DNA of 64,000 bases from a virus: positions 62,001 to 126,000 of IMG/VR virus record IMGVR_UViG_3300017605_001304. One strand, written 5' to 3'. Under the pieces are notes generated by a model. That model ran no database searches. It saw nothing but the letters and a program-made list of their open reading frames with translations, and was not told the origin of the DNA. Below, one piece after another: positions 7,669-13,887 of the stretch; positions within the stretch are counted from its first letter, which is position 1; every line of letters begins with the position of its first letter. The translations under genes and the position numbers were made by a program.

Positions 7669-8265
7669 TCAACCGTCGGCCGTTCGAACACGACGGCGCA
7701 CCTCGACGGGCTTACGCCACTCTTCGAGGAACTCGCTCACCGTCTTGGTCAGGTCCGCGAGCGAGCCGTCGTTCTTGACTTCCATCACGCGCAGGCCCGC
7801 AGGCGCTGGCCAGTAGAAGCGCGAGTCGTTCTTGAACGAGCAGCCCTTGCGGTACATGCGGACGAGCACCGAGTGCTCCAGCCCGAAGTCCTCGATCAGG
7901 GCCGCCGCCTCTTCCGGGAACCCCGAGTCCGAGATGACGAACGTCTCCGATCCCCGGTCCATCCGGAACTTCTGGCTCACGTAGCGCCCGAAGAAGTCCT
8001 CGCCGAGCAGCGGCTTGATGAACTTCTCCGACAACGCGATGTACGCCTGCCGCGGCGTCACGCCCCAGAACCGCGCGTTGGGCGTGTCCTTGATGCCCTC
8101 GAACGCGTTGGACGGGACGCTCAGCTCGAAGACGCGGTGCGTGAGCTCCTTCAGGTACGTCGCGAACTTGTCGACGCGCGTGCGCGGCAGCTTCGCGGCG
8201 ACCATGGCCGCGAACGTATCCTTGCCACAGCCGGGCGGACCGTTGACCAGGACCAGGGTGCGCAT
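7669..8265 (-). CDS. deoxynucleoside monophosphate kinase-like P-loop protein
   Basis: 198 residues. An N-terminal LVLVNGPPGCGKDTFA is a Walker A loop, and the GKDT version is characteristic of phage dNMP kinases (T4 gp1 type) and related adenylate-kinase-like enzymes. FVISDSGFPEEA at about residues 108-120 fits the region after Walker B that contacts the acceptor nucleotide, and LVRMYRKG supplies lid-like basic residues. Expected role: phosphorylating dNMPs for phage DNA synthesis. It lies between the metallophosphoesterase, with which it shares one base, and a zinc-ribbon gene, all embedded in the baseplate series. Confidence 0.8.
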   Translation of the reverse strand: MRTLVLVNGPPGCGKDTFAAMVAAKLPRTRVDKFATYLKELTHRVFELSVPSNAFEGIKDTPNARFWGVTPRQAYIALSEKFIKPLLGEDFFGRYVSQKFRMDRGSETFVISDSGFPEEAAALIEDFGLEHSVLVRMYRKGCSFKNDSRFYWPAPAGLRVMEVKNDGSLADLTKTVSEFLEEWRKPVEVRRRVRTADG

Positions 8266-9521
8266 CAGATCGCTCCTTCAGGGACCCTTCGCTTCTGGGA
8301 GTACGGAGCCCGCGGCTCGTACGCGAAGTTGAGCTGAATCGGAAGATCGACGATCGGACCGTTCTTGCGCGTCCAGAGTTGCATACGCTGCTTCGGACGT
8401 CCGCCTGCAGCCAGCTCCGCTCGCGCGTACTCATTATCAGATTCCGGCGTGCCCCCCATGAAGACCATATGCCCGTTCCAATCCCAGCCGAGGAACTGGT
8501 GGAAGTGGCCGATGAAGCAGTGATCCCACGGCTCCGGGATCGTGTCGAGCCAGCCGGCCATCGCGCGCGTGATGCCATAGAACGGCACGCCTGCGAAGCC
8601 CCCGCGGATCCCGAGGTCGCCGTGGATCAACAGGTTCTTATGGCCGAGCAACTCGTCGACGGCATACCAGCCAAGTGAGATGTTCCAGGTGATCTTGCAC
8701 TTTGGCTTGTTCGTCTGCACGAGGGAATCGGTCATCTGCTTCGCGCAGAGGTAGGAGACCGAGTCCCAGTTCGTGTCAGGATGTGAGTTGTCGTGCCGTG
8801 ACCCCGGCCGTCCGTGGTTACCACGGACGCACACGACGTGGATCTTCTCGAAGTACGCCGTCCAGTACATGAGCATCGCGGAGATGATCTTCGGCGCGTT
8901 GATCACGGCCTGCTCCATCACGGAGCTGTCGATCGAGAAGCCCTGGCGCGGGAAGATCGTCTCACCTTCCACGATGTCGCCGCCGAGGTAGACGCGCAGC
9001 TCTTTGATGCCACGCATCTTGTGGTGGACCTGACAGCACGACGCGACCTTGCGCGCGTACTCCATCAGGCGGCCTTGTGCGATCTCGGTCGAGTAGGAAG
9101 CGGTCGTCTTGCCGAGCTGCACATCGGTCACGTGAGCGAGCGCCACGACCTCTTCTCGCTCCGTCGCGTCGAAGCGGATCGGAGGCGGAAGTTCGATCTT
9201 GCCGTCCCAGTTCTGCAGGATGTCCTTCGCGGTAGCGAGGACGATGTCTTGCAGGCCGCCGCCTACACGAGCCTTTTGCCGCAGCGTCCGATTCTCTTTA
9301 CGGAGGAGCTCCAGCTCGGCCGGGATCTCGTGTCGCTGCTGGGTGGCGGCGCGCTTGGCGCCTTCCCGGGCACTCTGCAAGCTCCGCTTGAGCTCCTTGA
9401 GCTGCTTCTGCAGGAGCCGGACCTTCTCTCCCCACTCGTGCCGTGTCCGGGTCCGCCACTCCCGCGCGGCGTGGACCGACCTCATGAGCTCGTTATGTGT
9501 CATTTGAGCAAGTGCTGGCAT
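8265..9521 (-). CDS. metallophosphoesterase with N-terminal coiled coil
   Basis: 418 residues from ATG 9521, selected because AGAAGGAG lies about 10 bases upstream; a longer frame starts 12 codons earlier. Residues about 15-100 form a coiled coil. The catalytic region shows the calcineurin-like metal motifs in order: HVTDVQLGK (the usual DxH reads DVQ here), GGDIVEGE, RGNHGR, HGD and GHFHQ. These fit a two-metal phosphoesterase of the SbcD/MRE11 superfamily; substrate may be nucleic acid or a small phosphoester. It is the first gene of a three-gene group facing the plus-strand island at 9572. Confidence 0.8.
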   Translation of the reverse strand: MPALAQMTHNELMRSVHAAREWRTRTRHEWGEKVRLLQKQLKELKRSLQSAREGAKRAATQQRHEIPAELELLRKENRTLRQKARVGGGLQDIVLATAKDILQNWDGKIELPPPIRFDATEREEVVALAHVTDVQLGKTTASYSTEIAQGRLMEYARKVASCCQVHHKMRGIKELRVYLGGDIVEGETIFPRQGFSIDSSVMEQAVINAPKIISAMLMYWTAYFEKIHVVCVRGNHGRPGSRHDNSHPDTNWDSVSYLCAKQMTDSLVQTNKPKCKITWNISLGWYAVDELLGHKNLLIHGDLGIRGGFAGVPFYGITRAMAGWLDTIPEPWDHCFIGHFHQFLGWDWNGHMVFMGGTPESDNEYARAELAAGGRPKQRMQLWTRKNGPIVDLPIQLNFAYEPRAPYSQKRRVPEGAI

Positions 9522-9571
9522 CGAAGTCGGACTCCTTCTAAGATGCGGGGCACACACGGAGGGACGAGACC

Positions 9572-9769
9572 ATGGTGGTGATGACGGTGGGTGCTCGGGC
9601 GGTGATCCGCCGGGGCCCGGGGGACTGGCGGATCATCTGCGCGACGTGCCGAGGCGGCGGGTGGACGCCCTACCGCACGCAGGAGCTCGCGCTGGCCTCC
9701 GCCACGCGCGCCTCCGCGAACCCGTGCCCGGTGAAGATGTCGCCCTGCCGGATGCGGGGGCGGCCATGA
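9572..9769 (+). CDS. small cysteine-containing protein
   Basis: 65 residues, ATG 9572 after GGAGGGACGAGACC. Contains CATC at about residues 24-27 and CPVKMSPC near residues 52-59, a possible four-cysteine zinc site of irregular spacing. Small and basic. It overlaps the next gene by four bases (ATGA). Divergent from the metallophosphoesterase with 50 bases between the starts, in which no clear promoter is visible. Confidence 0.55.
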   Translation: MVVMTVGARAVIRRGPGDWRIICATCRGGGWTPYRTQELALASATRASANPCPVKMSPCRMRGRP

Positions 9770-9981
9770 GAATCGTGAAGCTGCAGACCTCGGTCTACAG
9801 CTCGGACCGTGTCCAGCGCGTGCTGGCGTACGACATGCTGCTAACGATTCAGCACGAGCAGCCCGTCACCTCGGATATCCTGAAACTCCTGCGAGGCCGC
9901 CCGAAGGCGTTCTTCTTTGCAGAGGTAGACGCGAAGGGTATGCTCCAGCTTCACGAGGAGGCGCCATGGCAAGAGTGGTAA
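9766..9981 (+). CDS. hypothetical protein
   Basis: 71 residues from ATG 9766, overlapping the previous stop. Basic N-terminus, then a helix VQRVLAYDMLLTIQH and a strand KAFFFAEVDAKGM. No family recognised. The last 16 bases overlap the start of the next very short gene. Confidence 0.55.
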   Translation: MRIVKLQTSVYSSDRVQRVLAYDMLLTIQHEQPVTSDILKLLRGRPKAFFFAEVDAKGMLQLHEEAPWQEW

Positions 9982-10064
9982 ACCTACGGCCGTACTTCGA
10001 GCCGCTCACGTGGCCGTGGCGCGCGCTGAAGTGGCTGTTCCGCCGCAACCTGCCGATGAGCTGA
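9966..10064 (+). CDS. very small basic, tryptophan-rich protein
   Basis: 32 residues, MARVVNLRPYFEPLTWPWRA followed by LKWLFRRNLPMS. ATG at 9966 is preceded by GAGGAGGCGCC, a strong ribosome site, and overlaps the end of the previous gene. It has three tryptophans and a basic amphipathic C-terminus, like a membrane-active or peripheral peptide. Its short length means the reading frame alone is weak evidence; the ribosome site and coupling are the support. Confidence 0.45.
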   Translation: MARVVNLRPYFEPLTWPWRALKWLFRRNLPMS

Positions 10065-10086
10065 AGGAGGAGCCGAGAGGGGTCCC

Positions 10087-10115
10087 TTGCAGGACCGCCC
10101 CAGCTCCTGTAGTCT
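10087..10115 (+). promoter_or_regulatory. possible weak promoter
   Basis: TTGCAG at 10087-10092 and TAGTCT at 10110-10115, 17 bases apart, lie in the 73-base gap before the gene at 10138. No palindrome fills the spacer, so it differs from the other island promoters. Tentative. Confidence 0.3.
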
Positions 10116-10137
10116 TCAGGCAAGTGGAGGACTGAGC

Positions 10138-10443
10138 ATGGCAAAGATCCGAGTCTGGCTGGACGATGAGAAGCCGCTCCCGGCGGGCTTCGACGTGCGC
10201 GTGTGCACGGAGTACGAGGCGATCGCGATCCTGCAGGAGCAGGACGTCACGCTGATCAGCCTCGACGGCGACCTGGGCGAGGGCCACGGCAGCGGCTTCG
10301 GCGTCGCCCGCTTCCTCTCCGAGATGTGGGACCAGGACCAGATGCTCGACGTCACGGTCGAGTGCCACTCGCAGAACCCGGTCGAGGCGGCCGCGATCAA
10401 GCGGCTCATGACGCGCTCGGCCGAGCGCCAGAGCGAGAAGTGA
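10138..10443 (+). CDS. cyclic-phosphate-processing receiver-like (cREC) protein
   Basis: 101 residues. The pattern IRVWLDDEKPLP, EYEAIAIL, LISLDGDLGEG and ECHSQNPVEA matches the small receiver-like family associated with cyclic-phosphate or RNA-repair systems: an N-terminal DDE, a central LD-x-DLG acidic patch, and a C-terminal HSxNPV motif. The final motif supplies a conserved His-Ser-Asn-Pro. These residues lie around the receiver active site; the family's biochemical role is known only by genomic association. The gene starts at ATG 10138 after GGAGGACTGAGC. Confidence 0.7.
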   Translation: MAKIRVWLDDEKPLPAGFDVRVCTEYEAIAILQEQDVTLISLDGDLGEGHGSGFGVARFLSEMWDQDQMLDVTVECHSQNPVEAAAIKRLMTRSAERQSEK

Positions 10444-10444
10444 C

Positions 10445-10669
10445 ATGAAGACGCCGTTCAAGGCGAAGCGGGGCCCACGCGAAGTCCTGAGCGAGGCGCT
10501 CGAAGTTCGCGAGCGTGCGCAGATCGCGATCCGTCCCCTCATGACGCCCGAGGACCGCGCGGAGTCGATCCTCGAAATCGAGGAGGCGAAGCTCTTCCTC
10601 GCCAACTCCTGCTTCGTGAACCCGATCCCGATCAAGGTGCAGCCCTTCGTCATCGACGCCGAAGAGTGA
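10445..10669 (+). CDS. hypothetical helical protein
   Basis: 74 residues, ATG 10445 one base after the previous TGA. Basic N-terminus (KTPFKAKRGPREV) followed by long charged helices LSEALEVRERAQIAI and EDRAESILEIEEAKLFLANS. No family recognised; helical adaptor-like character. Confidence 0.58.
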   Translation: MKTPFKAKRGPREVLSEALEVRERAQIAIRPLMTPEDRAESILEIEEAKLFLANSCFVNPIPIKVQPFVIDAEE

Positions 10670-10679
10670 GAATCGAGCC

Positions 10680-10916
10680 GTGCTCGACAGCCCGTTCAAT
10701 CGAGTGGTGCAAGCCTGCTTGTATGCCCCAACCTGTCCGTTCGCGCACGCGGTGCCGGGTAAGGGCGCGGACGCGCTCGATTACCTAAAGGCCCTTGGCG
10801 TCGGGAGCCTCGCAGCAAACTACGTACTCGACAAGATTGGCTCGGCCGTGACGCTGTCGAACGAACCGGAGACCATGCGGCTCGTCCTGCCCGTGCTTTG
10901 CCCGCCGAGGTTCTGA
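10680..10916 (+). CDS. tandem paralogue 1 (small PFNR/PPRF family)
   Basis: 78 residues from a GTG at 10680. Shares with the next two genes an opening of the form (V/M)L-xx-P(F/L)(N/S)R, a mid-protein (V/L)LD-x-IG block followed by an xxTPL- or TLSNEPET-like stretch, and the ending (F/P)PPRF. The three lie head to tail with two-base gaps, indicating tandem duplication followed by divergence. Function unknown. The longest central loop (CPFAHAVPGKGADAL) is unique to this copy. Confidence 0.6.
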   Translation: MLDSPFNRVVQACLYAPTCPFAHAVPGKGADALDYLKALGVGSLAANYVLDKIGSAVTLSNEPETMRLVLPVLCPPRF

Positions 10917-10918
10917 CC

Positions 10919-11167
10919 ATGCTCGTTGACCCGTTAAGCCGACGGTGGGTACGGGATGCACGGGACGCTCTGTCCGATCCGACCCAACGGTTCGACCTGT
11001 CAGGGAGACAATGCGACGTTGCGCGCTTAACTGAGCGCGGCGTCGCCTACAAAGACGCAGTCACCGTGCTTATAGATATCGGGCGAGCTGTCGCTCAAAC
11101 GCCGCTTGGCGAGATTCCAGCTACGCTGAAGCCGGTCTTGTTCGATCTCTTCCCGCCGAGGTTCTGA
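10919..11167 (+). CDS. tandem paralogue 2 (small PFNR/PPRF family)
   Basis: 82 residues, ATG 10919 after GAGGTTCTGACC. Begins LVDPLSRRWV, keeps the IDIGRAVAQTPLGEIP block and ends LFPPRF. It is the most diverged of the three at its N-terminus but matches copy 3 well in the second half. Two bases separate it from either neighbour, so all three are translated as a coupled set. Confidence 0.6.
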   Translation: MLVDPLSRRWVRDARDALSDPTQRFDLSGRQCDVARLTERGVAYKDAVTVLIDIGRAVAQTPLGEIPATLKPVLFDLFPPRF

Positions 11168-11169
11168 TC

Positions 11170-11412
11170 ATGCTCCGAAACCCGTTCAACCGAAAGATCC
11201 TGCACACCCTCGTGGACCCATCCTGCGAGTTCGACCTCGATGAAGGGGAAGACGACGCGGCGAGGGTCCTAGAGAACTTCGGAATCGACGAAGTCGATGC
11301 ACTCGACGTGCTTGACGACATCGGCGAAGTCGTAGCCGATACCCCACTTGCCTGCGAGCCCGAGACGCTGATATGGACCTGGGGTGATCTCTTCCCGAAG
11401 AGGCTCTTCTAG
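11170..11412 (+). CDS. tandem paralogue 3 (small PFNR/PPRF family)
   Basis: 80 residues, ATG 11170 after GAGGTTCTGATC. Begins LRNPFNRKI and carries VLDDIGEVVADTPLACEPET, the clearest version of the shared block, then ends LFPKRLF. More acidic than the other two. It ends two bases before the stop of the convergent hub gene with no hairpin between. Confidence 0.6.
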   Translation: MLRNPFNRKILHTLVDPSCEFDLDEGEDDAARVLENFGIDEVDALDVLDDIGEVVADTPLACEPETLIWTWGDLFPKRLF

Positions 11413-11414
11413 CC

Positions 11415-12689
11415 TCAGATGTCGTCGATCAGGCTGCTCTGCACCGACTCCATGTTGGCCGGCGTCGCTGTGCTCGGCTCGGCAGCAGGCGCGGTACCTC
11501 CGAGCTCGGTCGTGCCGAGCGACGCGCCCTGTGCGATCAGCTTCAGGTTCGTGATGAAGCTGCCGTGGCGGATCTGCTGCTCGACGTCCCGCACGAAGTA
11601 GTTCCCGGACGTGTAGTGCAGCGTCTGGTCCGTTCGCTTCACGACCTGGACTTCGACCAGATCGTTCGGAGCGAGCTGCGGGTCGCCCAGGATCGAGAGC
11701 GCAGCCTCCCAGCCGCCTTCGCGGGACTGGGTCCACTTCCAGTTGCACCAGGAGTCGATCTCCTGCTGCGTCGAGAACGGCAGGTGGTAGATGCGGCCGC
11801 CCACGTAGGGCGTCTGCGGATCCGGCGTCGTCTCTCCGAACTGGCCGGTCGCGATGAAGTCAGCCGGCGTCGGCACGAGTCCCGGACGCTCGGTCTCGGG
11901 CAGGTCGATGCGGCGCCGCAGCAGCTTGCCGGTCAGCGGGTTGTAGCCGGTCGTGGTGAGGTCGCCGCCACCCATGTGCAGCATGCGGAGCCCGTTGTAC
12001 TGCGAAGCGAAGCTGATGACCTTTGAGTCCTGCCCGGCCCCAAAGACGAACGTCCGTGCAGTCGTCTGCCCTTGGCGCGGCTGGAAATAGAGCGTGTCCC
12101 CCACCACGAAGAAGTGGTAGTTCGCGTAGCCCGCTTCCGAGACTGCGAGCGGCAGCAGGACGTACGTGATGAACTCCGCGTCGCTCATGTTCTGCTGGAA
12201 GAGGCTGAGCGGCCCTGGCCGCGTGCGCACGACCGACTGTTCGGTCGTCTTCAAGCCCATGCGAGCGGCAAGGCGGACGACGATGTCCGAGATGCGATTG
12301 ATCGGATCGCCTTGCGTGTAGGCCCAGAGCGTATCGTACTTGACCGCGCCGTAGAACGTGAGCATGTCAGCGACATGCACGTCCAGGTGCAGGCCCTGCT
12401 CCGAGAAGCGCGAGCGATACTCGTAGACGACGCCCTGGTGCCAGGGAGAGATCGGACCATCGCGCCAGCCGTAGCGGAACTTCACGTCGGAGCTGTTCTT
12501 GAGGATCAAGTTTTCGAGCGTGTCGTACGTCGCGTCGAAGAAGGTGAACGACGCCATGCCAGCAAGCTGCTGCGCGAAGACGTTGTGCGAGAAGTGTTCG
12601 AGGAACTGCGGGATCGCCTCGATGTTCGTGTCGCCGATCACGACCTCCAGGTAGGGCATGCCCGGAGCGTAGGGGTCTCGGTCCGACAT
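11415..12689 (-). CDS. baseplate hub protein (gp27 / gpD-like)
   Basis: 424 residues. Position, length and composition fit the ring-shaped hub family of T4 gp27 and P2 gpD: it lies between the gp53/LysM-like protein and the spike series. The protein has the mixed beta-barrel look of that family, with DVHVADMLTFYGAVKYD in the first third and a tube-like second half (DLVEVQVVKRTDQTLHYTSGNYFVRDVEQQI) that reads like the later barrel. The C-terminal 35 residues are a low-complexity Ala/Thr/Pro tail. Expected role: trimeric ring carrying the spike. Family membership is inferred from order and pattern. Confidence 0.72.
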   Translation of the reverse strand: MSDRDPYAPGMPYLEVVIGDTNIEAIPQFLEHFSHNVFAQQLAGMASFTFFDATYDTLENLILKNSSDVKFRYGWRDGPISPWHQGVVYEYRSRFSEQGLHLDVHVADMLTFYGAVKYDTLWAYTQGDPINRISDIVVRLAARMGLKTTEQSVVRTRPGPLSLFQQNMSDAEFITYVLLPLAVSEAGYANYHFFVVGDTLYFQPRQGQTTARTFVFGAGQDSKVISFASQYNGLRMLHMGGGDLTTTGYNPLTGKLLRRRIDLPETERPGLVPTPADFIATGQFGETTPDPQTPYVGGRIYHLPFSTQQEIDSWCNWKWTQSREGGWEAALSILGDPQLAPNDLVEVQVVKRTDQTLHYTSGNYFVRDVEQQIRHGSFITNLKLIAQGASLGTTELGGTAPAAEPSTATPANMESVQSSLIDDI

Positions 12690-12692
12690 GCC

Positions 12693-13088
12693 TTACTCCA
12701 GCGTCGATCCCGTCGTCGCCTTGGTCTTGTTGCGGTTGAGCAGGATCGAGTTGATGCGCGTCTTCTTCGGGATCCGGAGCACGGTTCCGGACGGAATGCC
12801 GTCGAGCGCAGGATCGTTCGTGAACTGGTCGATCAGGTCGTTCACGAAGAGCAAGATCCACCAGAACGAGGAGTCGCCGTCGTAGAAGGCGGCGGAGATC
12901 AGGTCGAGCCGCCCGAGCTCGTGCGCCTTCACGACGTAGACGTCGTCGGTGTCGTCCGCCGGGATGTCGGGCGGCTCCCAGGAGCCCCAGACGTAGTCGT
13001 TCGAGGGCTGCCCGTCGGCATCGCGCTCCTGGAGGAGGGGCGTGAGCCGCATCCGGCTAGAGTTCGGGAGAAGAACACGCTTACCCAT
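12693..13088 (-). CDS. gp53-like baseplate protein with LysM-type fold
   Basis: 131 residues. The core VVKAHELGRLDLISAAFYDGDSSFWWILLFVN matches LysM-like tail proteins such as T4 gp53: a helix that starts with H-E-xx-RLDLIS-x-xY, then a WW pair, an N-x-I/L turn and the closing SGTVLRIPKK strand. In T4, gp53 joins wedges to the hub. It overlaps nothing and lies four bases from the hub gene. The ATG at 13088 coincides with the TTGAC of the facing plus-strand promoter. Confidence 0.72.
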   Translation of the reverse strand: MGKRVLLPNSSRMRLTPLLQERDADGQPSNDYVWGSWEPPDIPADDTDDVYVVKAHELGRLDLISAAFYDGDSSFWWILLFVNDLIDQFTNDPALDGIPSGTVLRIPKKTRINSILLNRNKTKATTGSTLE

Positions 13089-13100
13089 TGACGGGCTCCC

Positions 13101-13115
13101 ACCTGTAATACAGAC
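13101..13115 (+). promoter_or_regulatory. operator palindrome, third copy (degenerate)
   Basis: ACCTGTAATACAGAC, identical to the site at 4585 except for the last two bases. It lies 20 bases upstream of the ribosome site for the small membrane protein at 13136. TTGACG at 13088-13093 precedes it, but the spacing to a TATNNT box is not conserved here, so the promoter geometry differs. The palindrome is the clear part. Confidence 0.6.
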
Positions 13116-13135
13116 TCTGGGGCAAGGAGAGCGCC

Positions 13136-13330
13136 ATGCAGGACCATCCGAACACGCAGACCGCGCACGTCGAGTACACGCCGCAGCCGGACTTCCGTCC
13201 TGCCTGCGAGCTGCTCGCGTACCTCTACCTCTGGGGCGGTCTGCTCGGGCTGGCCGGGATGCTCGCGCTGATCATCAAGAAGCCGGGTGCCCTCGCCGCG
13301 CTGTGCATCGCGCGGCGGATCTCACGGTGA
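13136..13330 (+). CDS. small membrane protein
   Basis: 64 residues, ATG 13136 after CAAGGAGAGCGCC. One strong transmembrane segment (ELLAYLYLWGGLLGLAGMLAL, residues about 26-46) followed by a basic IIKKPG and a second weaker hydrophobic stretch ending CIARRISR. It is a single plus-strand gene between baseplate genes, with its own operator site at 13101. It ends nine bases inside the convergent tail gene at 13322. Role unknown; membrane-active or superinfection-related proteins have this size. Confidence 0.65.
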   Translation: MQDHPNTQTAHVEYTPQPDFRPACELLAYLYLWGGLLGLAGMLALIIKKPGALAALCIARRISR

Positions 13331-13885
13331 GGGCGTGAGCCCGCGCCGCGTGAGGATGCCGTCCCGAACGAGCGTCGCGGTCGGCGGGGTCGAGTTGATC
13401 TCGTCCAAGGACAGCGTGGCCGTCGCGTGCATCGGCAGGATGTCCGAGACGAACTCATTGGCGCCGGGCTGACCGACGTCGCGCTCGAAGGCCCAAGGCC
13501 CGTCGAAGACGATGCTCACCGACTTCACGATACACAGCGACTGCAGCGTGTTACCGAAGAAGAGGCGCGTCAGCGGCGGGAAGCCCGTCGCGTTGTCCGG
13601 ATAGACCAACGCCTCCAGCCAGTCCGCCTTGCGCCTCACGTCGTCGAAGGCGTTCCCGTTGTCCCCCGCGTCCACGGACGCGAAGAAGCGCATCGTGAAC
13701 GCGATGTTGCGCGGGCTCGACGCACGGTACGCACGGTACGGCTCGCCACGCCCGACGACTTCTGTGGAACCCCACTCCGCCGACTTCGAGATCGTCAGCG
13801 TGTCCGGGATCATCTGGAAGTGCAGGCGCTCGGAAGGCTTCGCATCCAAGAACAGGTAGGCAAGATCAAATACCGCGACGGCCAT
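13322..13885 (-). CDS. contractile-tail tube-associated protein (CIS tube-like)
   Basis: 187 residues. The segment RLHFQMIPDTLTISKSAEWGSTEVVGRGEPYRAYRASSPRNIAFTMRFF has the layout of the family that seals tube to hub in contractile systems: a short strand, then a P-x-T/S-I-S motif, an E/W turn and an F-x-M-x-F strand. A hydrophobic tail (LSLDEINSTPPTATL) follows. It lies between the tape measure and gp53-like genes, where T4 has gp48/gp54. Assignment by position and pattern. Confidence 0.6.
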   Translation of the reverse strand: MAVAVFDLAYLFLDAKPSERLHFQMIPDTLTISKSAEWGSTEVVGRGEPYRAYRASSPRNIAFTMRFFASVDAGDNGNAFDDVRRKADWLEALVYPDNATGFPPLTRLFFGNTLQSLCIVKSVSIVFDGPWAFERDVGQPGANEFVSDILPMHATATLSLDEINSTPPTATLVRDGILTRRGLTPSP

Positions 13886-13887
13886 GG

